64,000 nucleotides of DNA from Callaeas wilsoni (Eukaryota; Chordata; Aves; Passeriformes; Callaeidae), in assembly GCA_013398955.1 (NCBI GenBank), contig VWPU01005333.1, forward strand, positions 1 to 64,000. The letters run 5' to 3'. The position numbers were made by a program, and so were the translations under genes. The notes below the pieces were generated by a model. It saw only the letters and a list, made by a program, of their open reading frames with translations, ran no database searches and had not been told where the DNA came from. Numbering within the stretch: the stretch's first letter is position 1; every line of letters begins with the position of its first letter. Positions 12,271 through 35,974 of the stretch are shown one piece after another.

Positions 12271-13709
12271 ACAAAGAGCACAGAAATGGGCACAGAAGCA
12301 ATAGGAAGCTCATGCAGGAGCAGCAACCACACGAGAAGCAAAGATCACAGGGGCAAGACAGAAATTGTCGCAGCAGGGTCTCTTGAGGGCAGTAGCAATC
12401 TACTGACAGGTACTTATTCTCCCCACGTTCGGTCCTTCAGGAGAAAGAGCTCATCCCAGCAGCCAAAGTTTAAAAAAAGAAACTGAAGAAGGAGGAAAGG
12501 AAAAGGCTGAAGTATCTGTAACAGTCACGAAAACAGAATGCAAAGCAAAACTAAAATGAAGCTGTAAGACGTCCAATGTCAATGCCCCTTCTCAAGCTGA
12601 TTATTAAAAATAATTATGCAGATAATGATGTTACTCTCCCTCCATCCTGCAATGATTTCCTCGCTGCCTTCAACCCAGCTTGTCTTACTATGCATTGTGC
12701 AGTACAGACAGTGACACAAACTCTTGGGGCACCGAAGGCTGTAGGTAATAATCAGGAACAGTTTGGTTTGCATCCCCCCTCCCTCTCTTTTCCATTATGT
12801 ATGGCATACATGGCAAAAAGATGTATCACAGCAATCTCTACAGCTGGATGTTAATGCAGCCAGAAACGGTACTGGTGTGAAACCAAACCACAAAAAATCC
12901 CTAAACATTGCAAACTTTTAAAATAATTTTCCCGGGTGTTTCCAATCTGTGTGCTGGGCCAGAGGAATCCTCTGCAAAGAGGGGGTTAAGATCCCTGCGC
13001 TTGCAGAAGTACCGACACCCACGGCTGCGGCCTGAAGACCTCAGGACTCTGTTACTGAAGTCGCATTAGCTAAACTGCTGGCTCCCTCTGACAGGCCTGT
13101 GTGTCTTCCCTATCTTTGCCACGTGACTGTAGGATTTGTGCTTTTTTGGAGCTTTGTAGGTGGTTTTTTTCATTTTGTGTGTGGCCAGGACAATCATTCC
13201 AAGGCAAACCCATGGCTGGAGGGGGGCAGAGGAGAGGTGGGGTAGAGGGAGATACAGTTTCAAAAAAATGGAAGAACAAGCATTGTAAAGACACTCTGAG
13301 ACGGGTCAATTAAAGACAGTTCCATTCTGTTGACTTTTCTTCCCTTGCCAAGATTCGGTTTTGCCAAGATACTTCACACTATGTTTATCACAGAACTCTC
13401 TCTCTAAAGGATGAACACCAAATGGGGTTTCCAATAGCTGCACAACTGTCTATGCTTCTTTGTCACATGGAGCATGGCAGACTCAGAGATTACTGCATTT
13501 ATTTAACTTTTGTATTATTTTCTCCCGTCACTTTCGCAGTCTTTGAAGCTAACAAAAGCAGTTCTGAGATGAAGAAAGCAGGGAGTGCACCATTGGATCA
13601 AGTTGTGAGGTTTTTTTTCTTCTCTTGTGTAAAAGGAGTGTTAAAGATTCCTCGCTGTGCAGCCACACACGTGTGAACAAGTGAAAAGGATGGGAGAATA
13701 CATATGGTT

Positions 13710-13817
<108 letters not shown>

Positions 13818-16800
13818 CTATAAAATACAAAGATAAAAGGAAAATTACAGATAACAGAAACACAATTGAGGAAAAAAAAAGGGATTAAACACCACTCATT
13901 CCTGGAATCTGGTTTTCATAACAATATATCCAAATAAATCAGAAGGCAGCATCACAAGCCTAACACCCTCAGATGATGCAGTATCCACTTGCTTGTGAAA
14001 GTCTCTGTGACTCAGTTTTCACCTGTGAATTACATTATCATCTCAGTTAGGGTTTCTCAATCAACCTTCCCATCATATTGCCTGGCTCGTGATGCTGACA
14101 AAAACTTCTGGATAAATGCTCTTTATGGATGTTTCCTATAAAACACTGCATAAACACTCGAAACACACAGTTTGAGTAATCCATATTTGCGCTTTAGGGT
14201 GGATCAGCGAAGGCTGGTCTGGCTCTCACACATCGGTTTGATGGCCACCCAAAGCCTGCATCTCTGCAGAAGGAGGCAGCCCTGTCCTTTCCTCACCCTC
14301 AGTAACTCCTCAGTGCACTGATCTAAGCTCTGGGACAGTGACCTGGAGCAAGGAACTCACCCAGGATTAAAACAGCCAGCAAATCAGGGAGAGTGGAAAA
14401 AAAACTAACTGAGGAGGAGTATGGAGAGAGGAGGGGAAAGGCAGCTGGGCGAGTCCTTCTCCTTTCTGTGGCAGGAATTTACAGCAGTTGGAAGTACTTA
14501 CTTGACAACAGCATTACATGCAATTCCAGACATTCTAAAGGGTCACAGATGTAACACTCCATCCATCAGAAGATGCCCTAATCTACACAGTGCTTTAAAG
14601 TATCAAAAGGAATAGTTGTGGGGCTTCAATTTGTATTTCCATTAACACTGTATTCCAAGTATAAAATTTGGTTTTTCAAACCATCACAACACATCCTTTT
14701 TGATCTGACAGACGACAAGCACATCATAACTCCTGCATTGTGCATCAGGCAATGTTTTCTGCTCTATAATGCATCTTGCCCTTTCCTAGGCAAAAATAAA
14801 AGTGTCATATATAAAAAAATTGCAGGGAAGAGTTTGTAATAAACCCCTTTTATGTGCTTTATTGTGTTAAAGACAGAAAAATATGGACTGTTTTAACAAA
14901 CTTAGAAGGTATGAGAAATTAATTTTAAGTTGTTCTATGTTTTCAAATATTATAAAACCAAAAGCTTGACTGCTTCACATTTAACATATAAATATTGTAT
15001 TTATATGCTTCTATTACTCTTGTGCAAATGAAACTTCATCTTCTAACATTATATGGATGACCATACTTTTCAATAAGCTAAACATGAAATGCGGAAAAAA
15101 GATAATTGCTTTCTAAGCATTTTGAAAAAAGGCAATGTCAGGTTTACATGAACAGAATCTCCCAGAAGGAATGTTTATCTTAAAGTACCATCTCTTTTTA
15201 TTCATGGTAAAAATGCTATTGTCATAGTACTGGAGATATGAGACTTTTAAATGTACTTCACTTCCTATCATAATTTTTTATGAGTACGTAGTACAGAAGC
15301 CCAGAAGAAAATGGCAGTCCCACCAAGTGTGGCGAAATAAAAAAAAATACTGAATTTGTCCTACAATTTTACAACTCATTCTTACAAACTTAAATAATCA
15401 CTGAGACTCATTCTTGTATGTAGGGAATTTTTTAAAGACTTTTTTTTAAGAACAGTGGAAGTTTTAAACAATATGCTCCATATGTGTGAAGTCTTGAAGT
15501 CTTCTAAGTTGTGAAGGTGACCTCAGCTTCCCTCAGTCAGACAGGTCAGGCAGCACAGCCGGCCTCCTGCTCCGCTGGTGTGAAAATCAGAGACCTCAGG
15601 AAGGACTTGCTGGGAGCTGAGACTGCTGTGCTGGAGCAGGGACAAAAGACAGAGGAGGGCCAGGGTCTGCGAGGGGGTGATGGGGACAGAAGCTACAGGA
15701 ATGTGCCAGACTTAGGGTAGAGTTTGGAGAAGTGTACCCTGTGCTCCTGAAGTGCAAATTGAGAGGTCTAACCCGTGATTTCAGTCTTGAGCCTGTGCTG
15801 TCTGAAGTACCAGTGCAGATCCCCCCTGCCTGTGTCTGCATCTATACGAGGTGGATTCTTTAACCCAGGTGAAACCTTGGACTGCATCACACTGAATTCC
15901 TGCAGAATGACCGTGACTGTGCCAGCAGGGAGCGGGCCAAGTTGCCCATAGCACAGTGCCCTGTTTGCTTTGCTGCATGGGACTTTATTCCACAATACAC
16001 CCATTACAATAATCCATCTGATCAGGATCACAGGCATTTCCAGTAAGCTTATTTCCCACACTGTACAGCACTTGCCTCCCGTTAAGAAACCAGCAATCCT
16101 CTGTCAGTAATAACCACAATACTGTGGTAAGTGTACAGATTTTTGTACTTTGCTTCTCACCAAGGAATGGGTGCCTGACCCATAACAAAATACTGTACGA
16201 TTCTTAAATATTAGAAGGAAAAAAAAGACATTTTTATTTCACCTTTTAGAATTGCTCAGACAGGGTCCTTAAGGGTTCAGAACTCCATCTGCCACATGAA
16301 CTGTTGCTCCCAAAGGACGTGCACACAACCACATTGTGTGAAACAGCAGAAGTTACCTCACTGATCACTGTTCCTGTAGCATCCTGGAGCCTCTATCTGC
16401 CCTCTAACCCCTTCCCTCCCCTGTGAGGCTACCTGCCAGCCCAGTGCTCCTATGTGACAGGGAAGATGCAAGTATACAGCAACAGCAAATACAGGTAGAA
16501 ATCGAAGGCACAGAAGCGAACATATCTCTAAGAAAATTCACTGTGCAGCAGCAGACTTTGGAACAGACAGAAGATAGACATACAGGAATGCATGACTCAA
16601 ACAAAAATCCAATCCTAGCGCTGAGGATTTATATTTTTGGAGGTAGATGGCTAACCAGAGAGATATACCTCAGATAGGTCACTTCCAAATCCACCGAATA
16701 GATGTTAAGAGATGGAAGACTACTTTTGGCCTTAAAACTAGACTGTTTAGTCCTGAGCTGCCTCCCATGGCAGCTAAGGAGGCAGAAGATGTTCTTGTTG

Positions 16801-17396
16801 TTTACTTCCCTGTGTGGTGTACTGGGAGGAAGAACTTGTGCTGCTGAGCCACCCTCAGGAGCAGGTAGGGAAGGGCACAGCCTGTTTTTGGCTGCAGGGA
16901 GCAGGGACAGTGTCACGGCGTGGGCCAACGCAGATCCCCGTCCCGCTGGCCAGGACATGCCGCAGGGCTCAGCCCGCAGCTCGCTTGGCACGGCAACGCC
17001 ACAGTGAGAACCACACACAGCTGTGTCCCTCCTCTTATCCAGGCACTGCAGAGCTTCAGGGTCCAGGAGAGCACAGCCCAACCAGCGCCGAAGCGGGAAA
17101 GGAGGAGATGGCTCCCAGCCTGGTGCCTGAGCTGCTGCTGGAAGAAATGCCTGCCTCGGTGCTAGGAAGAGGCTTAGGGCTCGCACAGCACGCAGCTGCT
17201 GCAACGAGAACCATCCATTCTCCCAGCAGGCCAGGACTGCCCTGTCACCTTGGCTGCAGCACCTGCGCCCATGTACCAAAGCATGAAAGGATGGCATGTG
17301 CTGTGGAAGCGGGTCCCGTCCCCTGCCCTCCCCGCCCTCCCGCGCGATGCGAAGCACACGCTATGGCAGGCAGATGAGAGTATGACACAGACTTAC
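13818..17396 (-). other. ZMIZ1: Intron between window exons 16 and 17
   Basis: A 3.6-kb intron with donor GTAAGT next to 17397 and acceptor AG next to 13817. The right part (about 16860-17345) is GC-richer than the other introns and holds overlapping long reading frames on both strands (242 codons minus, 187 codons plus), judged to be chance. The rest is AT-rich with no repeat or RNA gene recognised. Confidence 0.85.
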
Positions 17397-17645
17397 ATCC
17401 AGCGAGGGCTCCGGCATGTCGGGTGCTCCCTGTCCACCAGCCTGACCCTCTAAGGCTGAGGAGGGGTTAAAGGTCAGGTCACTGTGTGGATGGTTGCTAG
17501 AAGCGGCCGGGGGTGGCTGCCGGGACTGCTGGGTAGGAGGCCCGCTGTGATGTAATGGCTGCCCTGACTGGCTGCTGGGGTGAGGGACGTGCAAACCTTG
17601 CTGCATGGAAGTATGGGACTGATCAGTGCTGCCGGGATGAGGGAT
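17397..17645 (-). CDS. ZMIZ1: ZMIZ1 window exon 16: Pro/Ser/His/Gln-rich region
   Basis: The exon encodes 83 residues in phase 0-0, including [31 protein letters not shown] and DMPEPSLD. It belongs to the proline-rich transactivation region between the zinc finger and the acidic tail. Acceptor AG at 17646-17647, donor GTAAGT from 17396 downwards. Compared with human ZMIZ1 as I recall it, the polyproline stretch after LHHSG is about four residues shorter and carries Gln/Thr instead ([15 protein letters not shown]), so this is the least conserved stretch of the C-terminal half. Its symmetric phase would allow skipping without a frameshift. Confidence 0.97.
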
Positions 17646-17789
17646 CTGCGGAGGAGGAAAAAAGCAGGAAAAGAAAGTGAGGCCACAAGGTACAGTGCTC
17701 GCGGTGCCTGACTCTGTAACTGCATGTTATAAAACGAAATAAATTAAAAAAACAACACACACAACGAAAAACCCCGACAAAACCAATCA

Positions 17790-17812
17790 ACAAACAAACA
17801 AACAAAAAGAAA
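17790..17812. repeat. (CAAA)n simple repeat
   Basis: A short run of CAAA/AACA units within an A-rich part of the intron. Confidence 0.7.
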
Positions 17813-19673
17813 TAAAAAAGCGCCATCGGAAAAGAAAACTCCATATCCCAATGCTGGAGGAAGCGTTTCAGCTTTTTGAAGGTTGTCTGCAAGGGGAAAG
17901 AACACGTTGGACTTGTGCTGTTGGTTTGCTTCCTTGTAATGTGGAAAACTGTGCATGAAGATGCAAAATGATGCACCACAAAGAGGAGGGAAGGAGGCTT
18001 ATGGGCGCTGCTCAGCATTAGCAAGGCAGATGCTTTTGCCCTAAAAAATGTTATGAATGAATGGAGAATTTGTTGAATGATCCCTACGGTAGGAAACTCA
18101 TTAACTGAGAAAACACATCATTTCTGCTCAGCTCCCCGGTTCGGTAGCTTCCTGACGCCGCAGCCTATTCCTGTTTCAGCTCATTACAAACATCTTGCAA
18201 ACACCAGCTCTTCCCCACTCCTTCCCTCCTTTTCTTCTCAGAATGCAACACCCCTGTTAAAGGCTGAAGGTTTTCCTCGCTGATATTCCTGGGTTCTGAT
18301 GGCTGACAGAAGCCAGGCAGCTCAGGAAGCGCATTCCCCACCATGAGCTGAGCTGCTGTGGGTGGCTGCACACCTGCTGACTGCAAAGTACACTGCCTTA
18401 GCTTAAACTAAGCCAACGATCACACTCTGCTTTGTATTCATGCTGTGGAGGAGTTCTCTAGGAAGAGCTTAGTGGTTTTTTATGTTTTCTGTGGGGAATA
18501 AACTACCAACCCACGTGCATCTTCCTAACCCTATTACCGAATGGGGGACAAGCCTTTCTCACATGACAGAGAAGCAATAAATATGCACAAGTCCAATTCT
18601 TCCTGCTGCTGCGTGTCACGTTTAATGCTAGTGGATTCTCTGGGGCTTGACCTTGGTGCCATGAGAAAGAAGTGTCTGAATGCTTCAGAATCAGATATCT
18701 CATGTTAATTGGGTATATGGAGAAACAAAAAATGTAAACATTTTTTGAGGAATGCTACATATTGGACAAAGTGAAGCTGAAATAAAAGAACAAATACAAC
18801 AACAGCATGAAATTCATCCAGCCAAGCCAACAGAAACCAGCAAAATGCTATGTCAGTATTCACCCTTTCATACCACATAAACTTAACCTCAGCCTTCAGC
18901 TTCAGAAAGCAAAAGGGAGGTTATTACAAAACTTAATTAAAATGTTCCCATAAAAAAAAATTAGAGAAACAAGTATTTTAAAAAATACTTTTCACCACTC
19001 GTAGGAAAACTGAAACTTGAATACTGATCCATTGGGACAGTCACACTCAGCTGCATGGAGGTCCTTCGGGATTACGAAGGTTTGTGGAAATGATTCTACC
19101 TGCAACATGGCATTTGGCTCTCTATCCCATATGAGAGTTTATAGTAACTGGTAAAAAGTACTGATATACATCTTGCCATTAGGGTCACAGTTTGACTACT
19201 TGAAAAACATTCTACAACATTGTTGTTACCATAGGAGTAAGTTTGTACAAAATCTGCCCACACATCTCACTTCAATGTAAAAGAATTTGCAGCCCAAAAA
19301 CTTTGCAAAAGTCCAAGTATAAGTAGATGTCTGTCTTAATAGTACTGTTTCCTTCCTCACTCATTGAGGACACATGCAACAGAAAGTGTGGAAACTAGAA
19401 AACTTAATAATAACACCAAAAAGTAAAAAGCAATTTATGACAGTGTTGTTAACGTGGGAAACCAGTTTCTGGAAAAAAGACAAAAACAAAACCAAACAGA
19501 ATTATATTGAAGAGTCTCTTAAATTTATCCCTGAATGCATAAAGCAAGGGTCATACTGGCACGTTTATATAAATAATTATTTTAACCAGGAGAGGCATTC
19601 ATATGTCCTCAGACAAATTTCAAAACAAATAAGCAGGTTAGAAACTCTACATTGTGTTTATACAGGCAAAGAT

Positions 19674-19691
19674 TAAAAAAAAAAAAAAAAA
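19674..19691. repeat. Poly(A) run in intron
   Basis: An uninterrupted A homopolymer of about 17 bases, followed by a short T run. No target-site duplication or element body was recognised beside it. Confidence 0.75.
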
Positions 19692-22600
19692 TTTTTAGTT
19701 GATAACACAGTCACTTGGGTCCTTAGACAATGGTTGTATAGGGAGTAATTGTTTATTGTAAGACTGAGGGCAACCATATTCTTTGAAGAGCCACTGCAGA
19801 TTCAAAATCCATCCAAGTTAGGCCACTGACTCCACCAGCTTCCCGGTGAGAAAGCAAAGTGCTCAGGATGGGAACATTTTCTATTTGCATTCAGCTAACT
19901 AATGATAAGTTTGCTATGGTGCAAACACATTGTAAGCAACACACTTTGGGTATGTTTAGCTTGCACCCACCTGCAACTCCCACCGTTTTATTCTGAAAGC
20001 ACTAACCCTCACTGTGAATGCAGAGTCTAACAAAGTTGCCTTTGCTTGCATAGCAAGATAATTCCAGAGTTGTTTTTAGAGGCATAAGCTTTAGCACTCT
20101 TAAAGCTTTTACAGTCAATAAAAGAAAAGCTTACAGCAGACAACTACATCTTGAGCTTAAAGGCACAGAACAACACAACTCTACAGCCCAACAGTGACCT
20201 CCAGGAGTGCTGAGATGTACAGCTGGGGAGCAACAGGGCCTGCCAGCTGCACAGCAATATTCCTTCTGTCTCTGAAGAAAATTATTAGTGGGAAAAAAAA
20301 TCACCAGTATAGTCAATGGTTTATATCTCTCTCTGTTACCAGGGTCACAGTTTTACCAACCCTGTTGCTGTGTTAGCTACCAAAACTACTAAAAGATGCC
20401 ATCCTGCCTGCCCTGCCGATGTTCTTGGCCACTTTTCCCATCCACCCCCTTGCCATGGCTGCAAGGTGAAACCTTGTAGACATGAACTGAATTTCCCCAC
20501 CATGCCCCTGAATTAGTTTCCAATCACATCAGTACCTGGGACCAGATCATGTCATGGCTGCAGTAAGACTTTTGCTGGTGTAAGAGGGAGGAAAAGTGAA
20601 AATAGAAACAAGAGCAATGACTTTTTACAGTAATACCAGCTCGTATCACCTCACTGTGTGTATGAATCTGTGGTGTCATCATCCATTGCTCAGTCACTCT
20701 TTACACTGTCTGCAAGAAGCACTAAACTACAGCTAACTGAATTCTCCTTTGTCTAAAGCTTGTTTACAATTTCTGAAAACAAACATGATGCAACAGTGGC
20801 AGCTGTTCTGTAGCAATCATGCACTGTTGCAATATGGCATCTGTTCCATAGCTCTCACAACACTCTGCTGAGGAAGAGGTATTACTTCTGGTCATGTTTC
20901 AGATCCTAATTTTTTTCTTCTTCCGTAGGAGTGGAACAGCAGTATTGAGGGAAGGAAAATCTGATTGATTCATCCCTATTTACCCAGCCCTACCTACACT
21001 GGGCAAGTATCTGCATTTCCTGGAGTGACCTACAGAGTATGTCTGGAGGGATCAACTTTCTCTGCCTACCACTGTGTAAGGGCCACCACATAAATCTTCA
21101 AAATAGGAACACCAGGAACTTCCTCAGCAGCATTCAGCTCCAGTAAGAGAGACCTCAGGTCTAAAAAGACCAAACATCCAATCCCAACTCACCTTGTAAA
21201 TGGCCGAAGTGAGTAATATGTGCAACCTACAAAAACCTACTGACTGTGTAAAAACGAAAAACAGAAAGCCAGAGAAGAGCGCAGGCAACATCTTACACCC
21301 TTGGTTCAATCACACAATTTGTTTATAGTTGTTTTTGTATGAAGTGTCTCTTCAAAGGCATGCAGCTACACAATTTAGGAATGTATTAAAGGCATGTATT
21401 TCTCTAAAAGCAGTGATTTTAAAGATGCCTTTCATGAGTGTCTGCTACAGACAAACAGTTCACTCTGAGAGAAAAGAAAGAAAAAGAGAGGGTAAGAGAG
21501 AAAGAGGAAAGCAGTGATTTTATAACACTGAAAAGGCTGTGTGGGAGCACTAAGAGTCCTTAAATGTGGACTGAACACTGCACTGCCACATTGACAAGGT
21601 TAATCTAACTCTCCTGTGCTAAAAGACCTGAAAACTGATCCTCATTACAGAAAACCAGCCATCGACATAATGTAGAAATCTGTTTTAGCACTGCTTCCTA
21701 TTCCCAAACGGTATTGCTTGAGTATCACGACAGATAAGGGAGAAGTGAGGCAAAGGTTTACTTTAATTGCCAGCTAGCATAAACAAGTACCAGATTTGCT
21801 ACAGATTGGCCCACAGAACCAAAAGTCCATTAACATTTGCCCAAATACACTCCCACAGCTCTGGAACATGCATAGCCTTGAGAAACTTTCACCTCTTCTA
21901 TCATATGTAAACAGTCTCATTTTCAGAAAGCTACAAATTCTTCACTTTTATACTCAACCACTTCATACCCTACCACTTCAGAAATTTCACCAGGGCAACT
22001 AGTACAGCAAAGGTATGGCTGTTAACTGATGAAGTCAAGAGGCAGGTGTCAGGTAATGGGACGCAAAGAATAACTCTTTGTAACTTTGATTCAAAGGAAA
22101 GCAGCTGTGAGTGTTTCAGGCTGGTATTATCTCCTCTCACTACGATCCTCTAACACTGCATGGTTGATTCTAATGCAGAGAATTCTGACCACTCTCAGCT
22201 GTGTACGCGGAATTTGCCAATGTGAAACTATGTTTACAGCATGTTTGTTCTCATTTATGAGCCTGTAAAGTGGTAAAGTCATTACAGTTTCTGGACTCTT
22301 CCTTTGCAGATAGTCTTGGTACTTGGACTCTCTCCAAACTATACTAAGAACTCGTTCTCCACTCTCTTCTATTTCTCACCATCCTCCTTGGAAAACCCAC
22401 TGCCAGCTAGAGGAGACATTGACTGAGTAGGCTTTTGCTGAGCATCTGCCACCACATTTCCTCATTACATTCTGAAATTGTACTTTCTAGGATTCACTAA
22501 AGACACAGCACATATGACTTGTCAAGTTAAACATCCTTCCTGTGCAGTAACAGCACACTTTAAACCCCCTGCCCTGCAACTTAAATGAACATAAAAGGAT

Positions 22601-23385
22601 GTATACACACCCCACACACAGAGTTAAAATAGATGACTAACCATGCCTAAGAGCTAAATGCTGCTGGTAGCTTTTCTATCACCTAGTTGCTGCAGTACTG
22701 CATTTTCTGGAGATATATAAAGTTCTGTATAGAAAACTCAGTGCTCTGAGCAAGCTGTTTTTCCAGTGCACAGTTCTGCCTCACCATCTGAGACCTGAGG
22801 AACCTCTATTTTTTAGTCTCTTACACTGATACTCTCGCACCAGTGGCAGTGTCTCTCTTGAAATCTACAGGCTTGTCCTATTACCGAAAGTTTAAAGGTG
22901 CCTTTCATGCTACTTGAGTAGAATTCCTCCTCAAAATGCTTTGATGCAAATTTTGCCCTCAGAGAAAAAGGCAGGGAAGATATTGTCCCTGCTCTGAAGT
23001 CGTTCAGTATCTTGCTTTAACAAGCTGTCTCTTGGAGATGGATATTCACAGTCCTGCTGGTCTAGGGAATGAAGTACACTTCTCTTTTTCATGTGTCAGA
23101 GAAAAGCACAATGATTAATACAAGCACACTGAGCCAGGTTTTTTCTTTCAGATAAACAAGCTTAAATGACAATTCAGAAAGAGCAGAAATGCTTCTCTAA
23201 AAACTCAAAATGGCCAGAAACTAAAAGTGGCATTTCCAGCATTTGTCAGGACTACCCTATTTCACAAACTTCCCACGTGAGGAATCCACAAAAAGTAAAA
23301 GCAGTTCATAAGGCAAATCCATCAGCTGGATGAGAGCTCCTTACCCCCACAAACGAGAATCTACGTGCCCAGCACCATTACTTAC

Positions 23386-23549
23386 AGATTCCTGCATGGG
23401 GTGACTGAGAGGTTTGTCGAGAGCTGCCATGCTGCTCGGCATGTCTGGGGGATGTGACAGCTGTGGCCCATGCATGAAGTCATTCATAGATGTGCCACCA
23501 GGATTCCCATGCGGGAAGTCAAAATTGCCATGACCTTGGTAACTGTTGC
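23386..23549 (-). CDS. ZMIZ1: ZMIZ1 window exon 15: Gly/Asn/His/Pro-rich region
   Basis: The exon starts with two bases completing a Gly codon and then encodes 54 residues, including [35 protein letters not shown] and LSHPMQES. Acceptor AG at 23550-23551, donor GTAAGT from 23385. The sequence matches mammalian ZMIZ1 closely; one Pro of human GPPQL is missing (GPQL). It continues the low-complexity Pro-rich region downstream of the SP-RING. Confidence 0.97.
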
Positions 23550-28537
<4,988 letters not shown>

Positions 28538-28605
28538 TTGCATACTGGACACCGCCAAGTTCCTCTTTCACAGTTCAGTTGCAAGTAAGATTCCAGATCA
28601 AAGCA
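28538..28605 (-). CDS. ZMIZ1: ZMIZ1 window exon 12: SP-RING zinc finger, C-terminal half
   Basis: A 68-bp exon encoding CFDLESYLQLNCERGTWRC followed by Pro-Val-Cys. The final Cys-Pro-Val-Cys supplies the last two zinc ligands of the MIZ/SP-RING finger, whose first Cys and His lie in the preceding exon. Acceptor CTAG at 28606-28607, donor GTAAGT. The sequence agrees with mammalian ZMIZ1. SP-RING fingers of PIAS proteins bind the SUMO E2 UBC9 and support SUMO ligation; ZMIZ1 is reported to enhance SUMOylation of nuclear receptors, so a similar role is likely. Confidence 0.97.
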
Positions 28606-34323
<5,718 letters not shown>

Positions 34324-34465
34324 CTCCACATCAGAGTCTGGTGCACAGTTGGCCGTAAGTGAAAGACGTGGTTACTGACTGCCAGGTTGTGCTCCAGCCG
34401 GAAGGGCTCCAGGACAACCCCATCTCTCACAGGGAACGTCAGGCGCAGCTCGTCGTTGTGGTTGG
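34324..34465 (-). CDS. ZMIZ1: ZMIZ1 window exon 8: start of PINIT-like region
   Basis: The exon encodes [20 protein letters not shown], then [20 protein letters not shown] and HQTLMW, followed by a split Arg codon (AG|G). Acceptor GATCCCAG, donor GTAAGC. The first residue is split over the junction as A|CC, giving Thr where I recall Ala (G|CC) in human. The rest agrees with mammalian ZMIZ1. This starts the structured core that continues into the SP-RING. Confidence 0.97.
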
Positions 34466-35799
34466 CTGGGATCGAAGAGGGAGAGAAAGCGTGAACTTTC
34501 CCTTTAGCATCTGCAGTGCAATAATAATGTGTATATTTATACAGAATAGTAACAAATTGCACAGTGATCTGCTACTGGGTCTAATTTAGCAGGCTCACAC
34601 ACACAAAAAAGACAATCAAAAGTAACTCTGTCATCTAACTGATACAAGTGACAAGGCTCAAATTGATAGCAAGGGCACAGCAGTCTTCTATTGCCACATA
34701 CTTCACACTAGGACCATAGCATTCCAGCCACAAACAGAAACCAGGCATGGCAAGAATTCCTGGTTTTTATTATAGGATAGGTTCTGTGTCCAAGCTTACT
34801 CTGTTGGCAGAAGACTGAAAACAAATCTCTTAATTATGTCAAACTGTGATAATGTTTGTTTTCCCTGCTTTGAACAGGGATCAACATTACCCAATAAGTT
34901 TCAACAGCTTCATCAGCTGAAACTATGTGACGACCAAAGACACTGGTATTCAGTTACTATCTGAGCCCGTAAGATGAGATTTTGTGGTAACTTACAGCTG
35001 ATCTATGAAGTCCAAATGGCTTTAAATCCTGTGTTCTTGCCCAAATAATACTGCAGCCCATCTTCTTCTACTTGATTATTCAGCTATCCTGAACTCCAAA
35101 CAGAGCTGCAAAGTGCTAATGCAGCAGCAGTTATTTTACAGAAAACATAAGGTTCTCCCAGCTCCCTAGTAAATGATAGCTCCTATTGTTCATCAGTCAC
35201 TTCAAAACCTCTAATATCTCATGCTAGTATTCAGTCAGAGAGATCTTGTTATTCCTGCCCCGCTCCCAGCCAAGTGTAGCTGTGACGTTGAGTGGCTTTG
35301 AAAGGAACATATATCAATTTCTGGCACAGTACTGAATATTCCTAAGAAGCCTGTATGGATCACAATAGAGACACTGCTATAAATATTCACATTTTATCCT
35401 ACTCTGCAGTGTCGTTCAATGAATGGCTTTGCCCTTGAACAAAACAGACCAAATGAAAGTTCACACAATAAACAAGCCTACAAAGCACACATAACACAAC
35501 CCAAAATCAAGTGTTTTCTCCTCAGGAAGCATACCAAAGTAGTAACTCTGGAGTAAAATCCTTACAAGTTTAACCTGGAAGAACTTTTCTGATATTCTAT
35601 TTTAGAAGAGCGTAGCAATCATTCTCTTTTCTGTCCACTGGCTCAAGTGAGCCTACACTGTGCATGCCACCTGTTACAACTTAACAACTCCAGCCTCTCC
35701 CAGAGCAGCAATCGGAACTACTTTCCACACTCTGAAATGTATGTGGCAGACAACAGAGGAACAATAAATGACCGTGGGGGCACTCTGTTTGCTACTCAC
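34466..35799 (-). other. ZMIZ1: Intron between window exons 7 and 8
   Basis: A 1.3-kb intron with donor GTGAGT. Nothing else is recognised. Confidence 0.9.
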
Positions 35800-35974
35800 T
35801 TGGAGGCGGTGGTAAAGCATTGATATTTGGTTTAATGTCAGGTGGGAATGGTGGTTTGACATCCTGGTTAGGTGACAGGTATGGAGGAATATTGCTCCCT
35901 GGTGTCATGGGTGGCGTGGGGTTTCCTGGAACAGGTGAATGAGGGTAATTTGCCACAGGTACAGGCCTTGATGG
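35800..35974 (-). CDS. ZMIZ1: ZMIZ1 window exon 7: Pro-rich linker
   Basis: The exon encodes 58 codons plus one base: [20 protein letters not shown], then [20 protein letters not shown] and [18 protein letters not shown]. Acceptor TTTTCTAG, donor A|GTGAGT. Proline is the main residue, consistent with an unstructured linker just before the PINIT-like region. In human ZMIZ1 a 26-residue Asn/Ser/Gln-rich segment precedes this one, but I find no exon for it in the upstream intron. Joining exon 6 directly to exon 7 keeps the frame (phase 0). Confidence 0.96.

Larger units (their letters stand above)
9215..13709 (-). other. ZMIZ1: ZMIZ1 3' untranslated region
   Basis: From the TGA stop at 13710-13712 the transcript should continue leftwards about 4.5 kb to a canonical AATAAA at 9233-9238 (minus strand); the end is placed about 18 bases past it. 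The length is close to the roughly 4-kb 3' UTR of mammalian ZMIZ1. No splice-bounded exon or significant ORF is seen in it. It contains an (AG)n run at 12251-12270, several T- and A-rich stretches, a Pumilio-type element at 11625-11632 and at least two other AATAAA signals that could give shorter forms. The exact end is inferred. Confidence 0.65.
17646..23385 (-). other. ZMIZ1: Intron between window exons 15 and 16
   Basis: A 5.7-kb intron, the second-longest complete one. A CAAA-type simple repeat lies near 17790-17812 and a poly(A) run near 19675-19691. No exon, RNA gene or transposon is recognised in the remainder. Confidence 0.85.
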
